Below, in pieces: positions 1-12,353 of a DNA stretch of 59,177 bases. This stretch comes from Zygnema cylindricum. Taxonomy: Eukaryota; Streptophyta; Zygnematophyceae; Zygnematales; Zygnemataceae. Where the stretch lies: positions 10,572 to 69,748 of the forward strand of contig JBBHKE010000785.1 of the NCBI GenBank assembly GCA_037447655.1, in the 5' to 3' direction. The position numbers and the translations under genes are program-made. The notes below the pieces were generated by a model. It searched no databases. It was not told the DNA's origin and worked only from the letters and a program-made list of their open reading frames with translations. Position 1 is the first letter of the stretch; the number at the start of each line of letters is the position of its first letter.

Positions 1-320
1 CAATTCGTGGACCTGACTTTGGAAGTTGTAATGGTGGAAGTTGACGTGTCACTATTACACCACTATAAAGCATAAAGTCTCAAAACTGAAAACAAGATTA
101 TAAAAGAGAATCCATGAGAGGACAATCCTGCCTGAAATGCAGTTGACATCAACAGGGGTTGCTTATGATGCCTTTAACACGATACACAAATGGAACAAGA
201 ATCATTCATGCACCTGGACCCAAGCTCGCTTGGATCCTTACAGTATCCAGTGTATTTTAAGCATATACGCCAGTCTGTCCATTGGCAAAGGAATACTTAT
301 ATTTTTTCAGCTCAACTCAC

Positions 321-976
321 CAAGGAGAACGGCCGGGATTGCAAAGCTTGGTTCCACAACGACCCGTCCTTCCTTAACTTTACTTCCAGCCTGTGTCATT
401 CATAAGCTAAAGGAACATTTTAGAAGTCAACTTACTGCAATCATAGCATACTTCACAACTATTTAAAATAGTTATAAGCTACTTTCCAATCCTAACAGGA
501 GAGTACCTAAGAGAAAATATTAGAACAAAAGTCAAAACTCTGAAATACGAAATATCACCACATTATCACTGTGCAGTTGAAGGTGGTAATGTTGAAGGTT
601 TCAGTCCAGGTGCTTAACAGTGGCCTTGACAACGACAGACGGCGCTGTTATCGAGTGTCTGCTTCTGTTAGTTTTCTGAAGAACAGGCAAGCCCGTTGCA
701 TTGAACTGAGTAGAAGAACGGAAGCTGAGCGAAGGCGGGGAGAAAGCTGGAGAAGCAGAAAAACAGACAACTGCACTTAACACAAATATTTCAAAAAAGA
801 GAAAACAGTAGCTAGCGGCTGGTAAAAATGCAAAACTGGCTTCAACAAATGTCCATGTCTAAAGTGCTTCAATTTTAGAAGAGAAAATGGCTGAGAAAAT
901 ACACAATAGCCTTACCAGCAGGAACAGGCACAGCAAGCCTACTAACGGAAAGGGAAAGCTGAAGTGCTGACGCCAT
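321..976 (-). CDS. 5' part of a probable plastid-targeted protein gene (partial, runs off left edge)
   Basis: Three exons join in phase. Exon 1 is 976-916, with ATG at 976 and a GTAAGG donor. Exon 2 is 770-619, with acceptor ...GTGCAG and a weaker GTTAAG donor. Exon 3 is 390-321, with acceptor ...GACACAG and a GTGAGT donor. The first 71 residues begin MASALQLSLSVSRLAV, are rich in Ser, Ala, Val and Arg, contain almost no acidic residues, and end around SVVVKAT, as chloroplast transit peptides do. Exon 3 gives a short segment around VVVEPSFAIPAVLLG that may begin a membrane helix. The reading leaves exon 3 in phase 1; the next exon may be near 145 (a good acceptor ...TGCATTTCAG lies there) or beyond the edge. 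I do not recognise the mature protein. A small thylakoid membrane protein is possible but unproven. The gene is divergent from the J-domain gene at 1.4 kb. Exons 1 and 2 are well supported, exon 3 moderately. Confidence 0.55.
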
Positions 977-1407
977 TGCCGAAAAACCTCTTGGAATATC
1001 CCTATGAAAATAGGATAGAGAAAACTTCTTCGTTCTCGATGATGCTGCTATATGCAAAGTTAGAAAGCGAAAACAAGTACCAAGTATTTGAAGCAATGAA
1101 AAAGTGATAAGACGAAAAGAATCTTCCTTCGGTTGAATCTTTCTTCGGTTGAATCTTTCTTTGCTTCGCCAACTTGGCTGGAAATATGCTTAAAAGTCAA
1201 TAATGCGATCTCACTGTTGCTCTTAAAGATCTTTCTTTTCCGATTGGGTGAAGAGCGTGAACCACCTTGGCTTTGCCAGCATGGCCAGCATATCCAGACG
1301 TATTTGACTTCAAGCAGCCATAGTGTGCTTTACCGTTTGTACATTACCTCCAAATATTTCACATCCATGGGCTCGTCACTTTGACTTTTGCGGTTGATTG
1401 CTTAAGC
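977..1407. promoter_or_regulatory. Intergenic region between two divergent genes, possible bidirectional promoter
   Basis: Fewer than 500 bases separate the ATG of the minus-strand plastid-protein gene (976) from the first recognised exon of the plus-strand J-domain gene. It holds a 17-bp direct repeat (CTTCGGTTGAATCTTTC, near 1127-1161) and short ATGs that close quickly. The 5' end of the J-domain gene is unresolved, so part of this stretch may be its 5' UTR or first exon. No TATA box stands out. Confidence 0.35.
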
Positions 1408-1472
1408 CATGTTATGAATGTTTACTTAATCGTGTGAAACAAGCTAAGGAGGTTCTTAATGTTGGTGACAAA

Positions 1473-4400
1473 ATGAGGCAGATGGAAGAACAATTAGATC
1501 ACAAAAGTGAACAACTCCCTTCAAAGAATTCGGAAACTTCCAAGTTATTGGAAGCCTCTTCGAGTGGATTGCCTGCATCAGATACTAAGGTATCTCTTGC
1601 CGCGAGAACACAAAGATCATCATCAGGATTTAGTGGGACTGAAGATGTTCGTTTGGAGAAAAGGAGACTGGATATTACACCTGGTCATCTGGTTGTTGCC
1701 TTTATGGCGGCTGTGGCGGTGAGAATTTATTATTGCTGGCAATATTGGTCATCTTGCTTGTGTTAGAAATCACGTTTAAGCAATTCTTGCTTTAGAACAA
1801 GCATTCTGGATTGTAATTTTTACCATCTGATATGTATTAAATGATTGAGCCTGCAACGCTTTTGGTTTTACATTTCATTGGTGATGTTTTTGTCAAATAT
1901 TTAGCAATCGTTTCTTTAACTGTGATATTTCCATTTTCGTGTTTTATCATTACCACATGAGCGACTCTACTTCTTTTGGACCCCGAAAAGCACATATAAT
2001 TTCCGGAAGCTCTAGAGCACATATCACTTCCGGCCTCTTTCAATACTCTAATTTGCTCAATTTCTTGGACTCATAGGTTGGCAATGCATTGTCTCTTCGT
2101 AGGCGACTGCTGCACATAGAGAGAATTCACAATGCTGCTGTAAGTGTGGACATTTATCCTCCTTTGGATTCTGTTAATTGCTTTATAGCTTTGATCGTGC
2201 ATTTTCAAGGTTTCAGCCATAAGTCCTGTTTGAAAAGAAACATTTGCCCTTTGTGAACTTAAACAAGTCAATAACAAGAATTTAAAACACTGCCATGAAT
2301 TTTGGACCGCTTGGTTTGGAAGAGTTTAATAATTCTGGAAGGGCAGTAGCGGTCAAAGTCCAATGCATGCGAAGAAGAAACAATGGCTTACAGGTTTGCA
2401 CATGAACTCTTTTTATTTTCTTTCTTTGCTTTTAGCATGAGGCAGGAAAGCAGAGGCAGCGTATTCGAACTGCACAAGAAGAGTATGCTCGAACACGAGC
2501 TCGTCAGAAGAGGGAGGAGGAAGCTCAAGCAAATGCAGAAGAGGAAATGCGCCGCCAGGTGGTCACCATGTCCTCATCTATGATGTTCAAAGCAATATCC
2601 ATGACTTTCACTACATCCAATTCGTGTTTGTGGCTGACTGCAATAGGTGAGTGTGAACACAATGGATGCTCATTCTGGAGAACGTCCAATTGCAACTATA
2701 ATTGGAAGTTCTTTGTTCAGAAGCATGCTCTGTAGTTTTATTTGCTGAATTTAACTGCCCTGTGCCATGCCTCACAAAAACTGAATCTCTGCAAGGATAT
2801 AAGGTTCGGTCGTGTGGTGGAATGCGATACTGATTGCTGCTTGCTCGACACATTCGAGGATGTATGTTCTCTTGTCTGAGTAGATTACAAGCTGGCATGA
2901 ATGTATTGTGCCGTATTGGTTTTTATATCTCTGTGAACAGCTCATCTTAGTTTAGGTTATCTCATGATCAGGCTTATGAGCCAGGGGCTAGCCGGTCTAG
3001 CTTGAAATATGGGTCCTGTTTGCAATTTCGCTGTCATGTATATATGGTTTATGACATAAATTTGGATAAGTGATGTTCGTCCTTACCTGGATCTTCCAAG
3101 TCAGCTGTTCTTTGAACCCTTATTTTCACAATCCGACAACCGTGTTAAATAAATAATTAACTACTTTTCCTGTATGGAGATGGCAGGCTCGATGGCAGCA
3201 CATGAAGATGGAGGAAGACAAGGAAAGGGACCGCTATCGAAGGGCATTCGCCAGGTGGCAACGTGAAACTCAACATCATCAACACCAGGAACAGCAACAT
3301 CAGTATTGGGACGGCAAGTCTTTTGGTCATGGCTGGTCGGAGGAGAGTGAAAATCAAAGAAAATCGCAACACCAAAGAAGCAGGGTGGTTGGGAGAATGT
3401 CAACAGAATTTTCTCAGCATTGGCAATTGCTGGGCCTTGACAGGTTTGTGCTCGTAGAAAGTTAAATTAACACAAAGGATGCGGACATATTTACAGTTTC
3501 TTGTTAAAAGACCTTGGGTTCAACAGATTTCGATGCTTGTTGGCTGTCTGAAAAGTGAACTTTCATTTTAAGTAACTACCAAGGTGAGGCAAAGAATGTA
3601 ATTCACTTCAGAAATTGTCAGCAATGAAGAATGAGGTGAATAGAAAGGAATTACTGTATTTCATTTAACAACGAACTATTACATTTCTGTTTCAATTGCC
3701 AGTTCAAGGAACCATGTAGGTTTATTTTGATTACTTCCTGATTTATTCTATAAAATTTATTTTGTGAACGACCATATCAAACAACGCACGTCTCGTGACT
3801 TCTCCAGGCTGTGGCCAAACTGGCAAATAATGGCCCAAGTCATTTGTGATCTTTTTAAATGAGGGAGGGACCCATATAAAGGAGGAATTGGCGGTGATCT
3901 TTTTTGATTAGACTTTGATTCATATTATCTGGATCTTCGGAATGACTTCCACTCTTTTCATGTCTCTACCTTTAATATAGTGACATCTATTGGACTCAGA
4001 GACACCAAAAATGGGCATTGACAGCATTTATTACAGTCGTGAACTTTCTGTTTCTCACATCTTGCTGGCATTTATCGGACATTTGAACATCCTTTTAGGC
4101 CTAGTTGTTCATGATTGCGAAGTCATTTTTAACTTTTCTTTCTTTTTAACGTAATCTCTGCAGGAATCGTGCTCAGCCGTTCTCTCACGCTGAGATTAAG
4201 GTATATTCTTTTCCTTCTCAACAAAGTAGAAACAAGGAAGGCCCTTTTAAAACCTCTCTGGTTGAAGTTCTTAGTTTTTGACTGGGAAAATGGTGGAAGG
4301 CTGACCGGCCTCAATGTATTTTTCAATTTTTAGAGAAGTCATCCTTTTGAGAGGTCTCTTCTCCCTTTTTGGAGAGGAGAGAGTACACTGCCCATCACTA

Positions 4401-5853
4401 ATAGGTTTACACATTTTTTGGGCACTTAAAAGTACTTTTTCTTATCACAGTTTTCTGATTTTTCAATCGTGACATCAGGATCGAAAGGTGAGACAATTAC
4501 CTTTCAATTGCTCCTTTGAAAAAGAAAATCCAACCGTTGTCAATAATAGTGAAGACGTTTTGAGTGTCTAGAAAACACTCAACACTAATAGCGAGCGGCA
4601 GTTCTTTCTTGGCTGCTGGTACAACGTCTATGGGGGTGCAAAATTTTCCACAGTATTTTAGACTTCTAGATTTCTGTTTACACTTTTCTGTCAGTACTAA
4701 GACCGTTTGTTTTAGTAGCCCGTTAGAATATGATTGAGAACCAGGCCATTGAAAAGTCAGGACGGTTAAGGTTTTAACATTAATGTATCGCTTTGCTGTT
4801 CCCTGCGTCTGCTTTTGACAAGTCAGCATGTTGTCAGATACGTGATTGTGTACTAATACTCTATTGATGTTTTCCTGATGGTTTCCTGAAAATGGAATGC
4901 TGTCTTTTTTCCTTTTTCTTTTTGCCACGGCTTGTTAATTGCGGCTAGTTACCTGATTGCCAGTGAAGTATTTCTCTGGCTTGAAATCGTACACAAAGTT
5001 TGCTGTTCATTCCTTCTATTCCTATACATGCGGTTTTAATATTTGGATAGAAAGACTTTTTCTGTACTGGATGGGAAAGGAAGGCCATCCTTTCTTTGCA
5101 CTTGATGGGAGAGGAAGGCCATCCTTTCTCTGTACCGGATGGGAAAGGAAGGTCATCCTTTGTACTGAATAGGAAAGGAAGGTTATCCTTTCTCTGTACT
5201 GGATAGGATCTCTGTTCTGGATAGGAAGGATGACGTACTTAGAGCTGGTTGGTGGCTGGCGGTCAACAGGCTGCATTTCGCGAGAAAGCTATGGAGTACC
5301 ATCCTGACCGGAATCCTTCAAACCCCGGTATTGTACAGCGATACTAATTCTTCCTTTTCATACAGAAATTGTGAGATGCTAGGCCGACCTGCAGTTGAGC
5401 ATTCACGAGGTTATTAAGGTGGAATTGTTGATCTCCTTTAGTGTGTTACATTCTATTTATGAACTATGCCAATCGGTTGATTCTTTCTCAAAGTTATATT
5501 GGGTGTCAGTCTATTACAAAAATGTGTAGTGGAATGCACTTAATTTGGGAGAGATGTACTAGCATCAGAGAGTTTTAGAATGGCCTTTAGTCGAACGCTT
5601 GCTGATGCTCTCCACACTAATAGCAGTTAGTGATGTAAATGTGTAATTATGTAATCGAGTGTGGACTGCTTTTGCTTTGAGTTGGATGATGTTTGATGAA
5701 GGTCATTCTTAATTGCTTCTGTGGCAATTGAGTCCCTGATATGCTTAGGTGCCTGACAGTGTCTTCATTGTTTTTTTTTACGCAGAGGAAGCAGCGAAAA
5801 AATTTCGTCAGATTTTGAATGCTTATCATGCCCTTACTGAGCAAGCAGCTTGA
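1473..5853 (+). CDS. J-domain (DnaJ-like) co-chaperone with C-terminal J domain, seven exons
   Basis: Exons, all joining in phase: 1473-1718, 2077-2139, 2436-2558, 3187-3443, 4164-4200, 5270-5327 and 5786-5853 (TGA). Together they encode 283 aa from the first in-frame ATG at 1473. The frame stays open upstream to about 1398, so a further 5' exon or an earlier start is possible. Residues around 65-85 (LVVAFMAAVAVGNAL) form a hydrophobic stretch that could be a membrane anchor. A charged, Arg/Glu/Gln-rich region follows, probably helical, then a Gln/His-rich linker. The last 60 residues are a J domain: WQLLGLDRNRAQPFSHAEIK (helices I-II), AAFREKAMEYHPDRNPSNP with the invariant HPD, then KKFRQILNAYHALTEQ. 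J domains stimulate the ATPase of Hsp70 partners. A J domain at the C-terminus without Gly/Phe or zinc-finger regions makes this a type III (class C) J protein. Partner and compartment are unknown. The long introns hold repeats, notably before the HPD exon. Confidence 0.85.
5060..5235. repeat. Tandem repeat, about 40-bp unit, in the last-but-one intron of the J-domain gene
   Basis: About four and a half copies of a unit containing GGATGGGAAAGGAAGGCCAT followed by CCTTTCTCTGTACT. Each unit has a self-complementary core (AAGGAAGGCCATCCTT) able to form a small hairpin. The array ends about 35 bases before the acceptor of exon 5270-5327, which carries the HPD motif. Confidence 0.8.
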
Positions 5854-6019
5854 CTTGGCAACCTTGGTATGGCTTCTTTAATTTTCAGTTACGTTATAGG
5901 TGAGGGTTATTCCTGAAGTTCCTTATTCTGTCCGCTTATGCCTTTTTACATTTCTTCATGAAGGTGTCAATCTTTCTTTGAAAGTACTTGGTGTCAATTA
6001 ATTTCTTCCACAGTCGAGT

Positions 6020-6660
6020 AGGCACTGGCTTGACTCTAAATCTAAATTTAACTCTACAATTAACTCTAATCCTAACCCTAGACCTAACCCCAAATCTAAC
6101 CCTAACTCTAAACCTAACTCTAACCCTAAACCTAACTCTTAACTCTAAACATTACTCTAAGCTGAACTCTAAACCTAATTCTAAACCTAACTCTTAACTT
6201 TAAATCTAACTCTTCAGCTAACTTCAGCCCGACTAAACCCATCCCTAAATCGACCTTTATACGGAACTCTAACCCTAACTCCAAACCTAACTGTACACCC
6301 TGCATCTAGCTCGAAACCTAACCCTAAACCCAACTCCAAACCTAACTCCAAACCTAATTCTAAATCTAAATCGAAACCTAACTCTAAACCCAGCTCTAAA
6401 CCCAACCCAACCTTAAACCCAACTCTAAACCTAACGCCAAATTTAACTTAATCTTAACCCTAAACCTAACTATAAACCTACTCTAAACCTACCTCAAAGT
6501 CTAACGCTAAATCTAACTCTAAACCTAACTTCAAACCTACTTTAAACCTACCTCAAAGTCTAACGCTCTCTAAACCCAACTCCTAACTCTAAACCCAACT
6601 CAAAGTCTAACCTCTAAGCCTAACTCTAAACCTAACTCTAAACTTAACTCTAACCTAGTG
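6020..6660. repeat. Degenerate telomere-like repeat array
   Basis: More than 600 bases of CCCTAA/CTCTAA/ACCTAA variants, mostly alternating as CTAAACCTAACT, a degenerated 12-13-mer built on the plant telomere unit CCCTAAA. It lies just 3' of the J-domain gene. The single orientation and heavy divergence suggest an old interstitial telomeric tract or a satellite derived from one. ORFs here only translate the repeat and are not genes. Confidence 0.85.
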
Positions 6661-9363
6661 CCTCATTCAGTTCCTTTTCAGCCCCACTGGAGACTATTTA
6701 AAGTTTGAGGAGTTTTGTTACTGCCACTTCAACTCTCCGGAATATTATTGGAATCACTTTACAGTGGAACCAGTTTACAAGTCGAATTGGCGACTATGTA
6801 GCTAAAGCTTTGAGAAGTTTTACTAAAATGAGTATACTGACTGGGAGTTCACCATGTCCGTTTTTTCCTCATTCTTTCATTGGCGCCCTGGTGTTCGTTT
6901 TGTCCGGCTGTAAATATGGCCGTGGGCAGGTACACAAATTATTCGTCCTATTCTGTCTTTTGTGAGGCATGCCTTTTTTTTTTCACAAATTTATGCTCTG
7001 TCGCATAAGGCGCCTCTCTATATTTCACAACTGGAAAGATGTTTGCGGCTGTAGTGTGGTCAGAGCTCACATGGTAAACATTTTTTAAAGGTACTTGATG
7101 AAGATGAAGACGAATAACTAGATGAAGATGACTAACTAGATGAAGAGAGAGAGAGAGAGGGGGGGGGGGGATGAATAACTTGATGAAGATGAAAATGAAG
7201 AACTTCATGAAGATTATTAAGGAATTTGATGAAGATGGTCACGGACATAAGCAGGACATTCACACAGGATGGAAGTATTGTCGAGAAAGTATTGTTTTGG
7301 CCAATCCTTGAGCGTTAACATTTGACCTTTTCAAAAACTACAAATTCTCCACTCACTTGATGATCCTAAATGAAAGTAATCTGCCCTGGCAACACCGCTT
7401 GAAGACATCTTTTTCTATCATTTGAGCTGGAACTAAAGAAAAAAAAAAAAAAAACTCTTTTTATTAGAGTTAAATTGAAGTCAAATTAGTCAATTTACAG
7501 GCACTATTGAGCATGGATGGATAAGTTTGCTTCATTGTTTGGTAATACGTTTACTATGGTACTAACAAATGTGCATCATTATGGATTGGTAACGGAGATA
7601 TCTTCGCATAAACGATTTAAGTATTTCATTTATATTTGAGTTTGTTATCATGTGGGGAAGAGTCGTAAGAGTGGCTTGTCTCAAAGCCTTTAATCCTTGA
7701 GGAGAAAACATCTCTTTTTGACTAAGGCACATGGCCCAAATTGTAGCACGACTAGTAGTTTTAGAATGGAACTAAACTGATTTTATATAACATTCACGAA
7801 ATGTAATCAACTTTTTTAACAATATGATTTGAATGAATGTCTTGGCTATCAAACTTCACTAAGTTTTGAAGGAAAGAGCTATAATGGAGATTCTTTTGTT
7901 GACTTTTTTTTGGCACAACTTACAAAATATAATTTTGATGCCATTAAGAGGTTTGGGAAAAAGATTTAAGTAATCCTTAATTGACATTTGAGAAACGCTA
8001 ACGATTAACTTATTCAAAAAACCAAATATGTTTATTATATTATGGAATGTTAGCAATATCGAATTTGAAGTTCTTAGCAATGGGAAAGTATCTTGGCATG
8101 ACTGGTTTGACAGATAAGAATCGTTATCAAGTTACACCACAACACCTCAATGATACTAATTGCAGTACTTGTCGTTTTGGTCTAAAACCATCTAATTGTC
8201 ATTAGAAATGCTTGCGTCAGGAAAATCAGCCAAAGTTTCAGATATATGGCAGTTTTCTTAGGGTTTGGTTCAGTAGGAACTGAATGCTCTAAATATTTGA
8301 ACCGGCGTTTGGCACATAGTGTAATAAAAAGCTGATTTTTTGACATCATATTTCTATAACTTTCTTTTCTCTTTAGTGTGAAACTCTCTTTTCTTACCGC
8401 GAAGATGTACCACCCTACTGCCAAATACGTGGAATGAATGACAGTTTCGACACTGCCGAATACTCTTGCCAAAAGTTTCTGCACAAATATTCTTTAATGA
8501 ATAGGGGGACGTTGCTAAAAGCATCATCTGTAAAATTTAATTTATGTATTAAGGTCTATCAAGATTCAATGGTACGATCTGCGCAAGTAAGAACAAAGGA
8601 CTGGAAAATTGAACTCGGGGGGAAACCAAACCTGATAGAAACAGAGAAAACATTTTGAGAACAAACATGCAGAGAGGGTCAAACTAGTAAAGTACATGGA
8701 AAAGGATGACCAACATAAAAACAACAACAATTAAAAACACCTTCAAAAATTATCCATTCAGCCACTAAAATCTCAAAACGACTAAAAGCAACCCCGCAAG
8801 TACCCCAAGCCCGATGGAGCTCGTCAAGGGAGATCCATAAGACATCGACGATCCATAACTGCAATAGTAAAACGGAGAAAAAAATGGAACCTTGCACTCG
8901 CTATTAAGCCACAGATAGATGCTTTCTAAAAAAGACATGTGAGGACAGAAAGGGGAGGGCTCTGAAGGCCTCTCCACTCGCAGATTCACCAACGAGAGTG
9001 GGTATTACCTAAACTAAAGAAGCAACAAAGCTATCTTCATGAAGGGCAAGATTTAAAAGAATGAAATCACATGGAAATCAGAGTCCCGCACTTGTAGGTG
9101 CAACACATTGACACCCCAACCAATCAAAAATCTCGACCACCAACGGAATAAAATCATCCATAGCATCCCCATCACATACTCACACTCATTCCTCATACCA
9201 GTGTCACGTCACCACTCTCTATCAGAGGTCGGAAATGCCAAAACCTCCAAAGAACACGAATTTATAATAGCCTCGACCAAAAGAAAATCAAATATTGATA
9301 CGTTTCAAAGGAATAATATGTGAAACCTTACGTAAATAAAATACGGCCTCTTCAGAACCAACC
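6661..9363. other. Gene-poor spacer, no recognisable gene
   Basis: About 2.7 kb with no ORF that resembles a protein family and no convincing exon chain. It contains a GATGAA-type microsatellite (7090-7236) and a poly(A) run near 7440. The rest appears to be unique AT-rich DNA. Confidence 0.6.
7090..7236. repeat. GATGAA/GATGAAGATGA microsatellite with a GA and poly(G) core
   Basis: Irregular repeats of GATGAAGATGA, AACTAGATGAAGATGAC and GATGAAGATGAAAATGAAG flank a (GA)n tract and a run of 11 G near 7160. An acidic Asp-Glu ORF would result from translation, but the frame breaks repeatedly. Confidence 0.8.
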
Positions 9364-9460
9364 CTTTAAAACCCTAAAACCCTAAAAAACCCTAAAAACC
9401 CTAACAAACCCTGAAAAATAAAAAAAACCCTGACAAACCCTAAAAACCCTAAAAACCCTT
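9364..9460. repeat. Short telomere-type CCCTAAA-like tract
   Basis: About nine irregular AAACCCTAA/AAAACCCTGA units, closer to the plant telomere heptamer than the 6.0-6.66 kb array. It sits directly left of a long purine tract. Confidence 0.75.
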
Positions 9461-9553
9461 CAGAAGCAACATTCGCAATAATATCGTGACCGCTGTCGCG
9501 TGCCGGAATAAACTCTCCTCCATGGGAACAAATGGACGCCATTGAGCTCAAGA

Positions 9554-9870
9554 ATACAGAGAGGAAGAGGGGGGGGAAGAGGGAGGGGGAGAGGCGGAGG
9601 GAGTGGGAGTGGGAAAGGGAAAGGGAAAGGGAGAGGGAAAGGGAGAGGGAAAAGGAGAGGGAGAGGGGCATAGAGGGAGAGAGGGAGAGCGGTAGAGATG
9701 GAAAAAGGGAAAGAGGGAGAGAGAAAGGGAGAGGAGAGGGAGAGAGGAGAGGGAGAGAGGAGAGGGAAAGAGAGAGAGAGAGAGGGAGGGAGACGAAGAG
9801 GGAGAAAGGAGAGGGAAAGGGAGAGAGGGAGAGGGAGAAAGAAGCAGAGATTGAAAGGGGGGAGTGAGGG
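9554..9870. repeat. Long homopurine (GGGAGA/GAGGGA) tract
   Basis: About 300 bases on the plus strand are almost all A and G, with scattered single pyrimidines. Such tracts can form triplex (H-DNA) structures. The Arg/Glu-rich and Ser/Pro/Leu-rich ORFs across it on both strands are low-complexity artefacts. Confidence 0.85.
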
Positions 9871-10935
9871 AGAGGGCGAGGGAGGCACACGAGCAAACGA
9901 AAGAGCCGAGGAAAGGGGGAAGAGAAGCTAAAGCAATATTTGAGGGCAGTAGTGAATCGAGGAGGGGTGAAGAGGTAAGGGGAGAGACTTATAGTGTAGC
10001 CTTCAAGCCAAGCTCGGGAATTATGGTCGTGAAGGAAAAAAATAAAAAAATACTGTGGACCCGATGGGAAGCGACTCAAGAAGCTCACGAATTTTATTTT
10101 CTTGAAATACTCTTTGTCCTCCTCCTGGTGCGAGTCCTCTTTCTAGTGAGTCTTTCTTCCCCTCCCCCTCCCCCTCTCCCCCTCCCCCCTCCTTGGTGCG
10201 ATTTCTATGATTTATCTTCTGTTATATATTTTCTTTCTATAATTTGTTTTCTATGTCGGTACTTATTTGGTTTTCCAATGCATTCTCTTCATATTTTTTG
10301 CAAACCCTAAATAAGTATGCTTTTTTTTTTTTTTTTTTATCCTCAACATTTAGAATAAAATCAAAAATTGTTGATGTGCATTTATCAAATATTCTTTCAT
10401 CGCCATTTTTTTTTCTTCTAAAGAACGAATGCTATTCCAAATTAAGGGGTTAAAAAAAAAAAAAAAAAAAAAGTACATAAAAATGGACAAAAAATAAACA
10501 AATATAGAATAACTGGATTTCACCATTGCAGAAGAAACCAACAAATGTCCACGATTTCAACAATTTTTACATCCCATTTTTACAATCTTGTGTAATTTTT
10601 AAATTTTTTTAGTATGTATCATTTCCCACATATCTTTGCAATGTCCATATTGTGATTTAAACCCGTTTTCAAACGTATGAAAACTATCGGAAACACTATA
10701 TGCCGTAACTCCATACTATACACATACAATATAAACACTATAGAAAAGTATGGACCGCATGTAACGTTTCCAATTATTTTCACAACAATTCCCAGCTTCA
10801 ATTTTACACAAAATCGTGTGGATGGTGTCCAGAGAGGAAAACACAGTTGTCAAATTATCACCAACTGAGTAATCAATAATAGGTCATAACACAGTAGACT
10901 GTAACCAGAATAAAATGGACATGGAAAAATGCACC
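9871..10935. other. Spacer with mononucleotide runs, no gene seen
   Basis: Contains a C-rich tract (10158-10195), a T run near 10320 and an A run near 10453. No exon or family-like ORF is visible. Confidence 0.5.
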
Positions 10936-11175
10936 TTAAGGGAAGGAAGGAAGGAATGGAAGGAATGAATGGAGTGGAGGGGATGGAGGGGAGGAGGGAG
11001 GAAGGAAGGGAAAGGAATGGAGGGGGGAATGGAAGGAAGGAAAGGAAAGGAAAAGGAAGGAAGGGAAGGAAGGAAGAAAAGGAAGGAAGGAAGAAAGAGG
11101 AAGAAAAGGAAGGGAAGGAAGGAAGGAAGTAGGAAAGGGGGGAAAGGAAGGGAAGAAAGGAAAAGAAGGAACAAA
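10936..11175. repeat. GGAA/GGAAG purine microsatellite
   Basis: About 240 bases of AAGGAAGG, GGAATGG and GGAAAGG repeats, almost without pyrimidines on the plus strand. It is followed by CT-rich sequence (11350-11420) and further A runs to about 11770. Confidence 0.85.
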
Positions 11176-11987
11176 AGGAAGTTGAGAACTCTCCTGAAAG
11201 AACCTCCCATCCCTCCCTCGAGAAACAGAAAGTTCAATGGCTCTCCTCCCTATTTTGTAACCATCTTTGATTTTAAACGATCTCGACACCCAGCATCCCC
11301 AGTGCTGTCCACCCTACCTTCTGGACTCCTCAAAATAATGCAGTCGCCTAACTCCCTCCCTTTCACCCTCTCCCACCTCTCTCTCCTCTCTCCCCCTCTC
11401 CACCTGACCTTCCTTATATCAATGAAAAAAAAAAAAAAAAGGAAAAGAAAGGAAATAGAAAACAGAAAAAAAAAAAATCACAAGAAAGCCACTACCCTCC
11501 CATCCCTCAAAGACATCAAATTAAAAGCTTTTCTGCATTTTCTCCTTTGGCTAGTCCTTACAGACTGACGACCTCGGGACTCGACACCTCCCACCCTCTA
11601 AAACCGTTGAAAACTCTCTTTCTCCCTCTCTCTCTCTCTCACTTTCTCTCCCTCTCTAATAGAAATTCTAATCTGAAAGGCTCAATAGGCCCACATACAA
11701 AAAGTGTGTACGACTCTAAAAATTTAGGTTACAAAAAACAAAAAGTAGAAAAAAAGGAGAAAAAAAAAAAAAAGAGGCTATTGATTCTCGAGAACGAGGA
11801 CCTTCGAAAATAGGAGTTCAACAAATGTTGATGAAACCTCTTGTTGCTCAAAACCACCCATAGTAAAAACTGCAACCAAAACCCTCCACCGAACTTGAAC
11901 ATAAGATTTCTGTTTTGAAAGAAAAACAGTCAAGCGAAAACAATCCACGAAAAATGACATTCAGCTCTAAATCACCAAAATCAGAAT

Positions 11988-12351
11988 ACACCGCCCATCG
12001 TTACACCGTGAATTGCTAATAGCGTCAATGTTTTTTTGCCACTTAAAACATCTTTTCACCGCGCGCACTTGTCGTGTTATTAATCCTACGGTTGTGATGG
12101 AAAGGTAAGATCTTACTATCCGATTAGTGGTCTACAAAGGAAATCGGACACATGTGCACCGAGAAAAGTTGATTAAAAAGACATCAACGCTAATAGCAAT
12201 TCACCGTGTATTAGAGTTAAGTAAAGAGTTGACTACACCTATGTTTCGCCACGTGTCTCATTATGGATCACTTAATTAGTTAGTGTTATAAACATTAATT
12301 TGGAAAAACACTCTAGAGTGACTAACTAATAATGATGCCACGGGCAGTGTG
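11988..12351. mobile_element. MITE (CACYGCCCATCG-type termini) interrupted by a second MITE
   Basis: The left end TACACCGCCCATCGTTA and the right end (near 12321-12353, TAATGATGCCACGGGCAGTG) are imperfect inverted repeats. The element is split at 12001-12210 by another MITE flanked by TA. Removing the inner element restores a continuous terminus, CCCATCGTTATTAG. No ORF inside resembles a transposase. Confidence 0.6.
12004..12208. mobile_element. TA-flanked MITE, CACCGTGAATTGCTAATAGC termini
   Basis: 205 bp with inverted ends CACCGTGAATTGCTAATAGC and the complementary right end, flanked by TA on both sides (12002-12003 and 12209-12210). Subterminal motifs (TTTGCCACTTAAAACATCTT) match copies at 22.2, 27.2 and 42.1 kb. 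The TA duplication points to a Tc1/mariner (Stowaway-like) origin. It is inserted in an older MITE. Confidence 0.8.
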
Positions 12352-12353
12352 CT

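Noticed and set aside
5988-6405. Leu/Asn/Thr-rich and Gly/Leu-rich ORFs.
   Set aside because: They are frames of the degenerate telomere-like array.
9366-10088. A 240-codon Ser/Pro/Leu-rich ORF and the opposing Arg/Glu-rich ORFs.
   Set aside because: They are translations of a homopurine/homopyrimidine tract on both strands, with no unique sequence.
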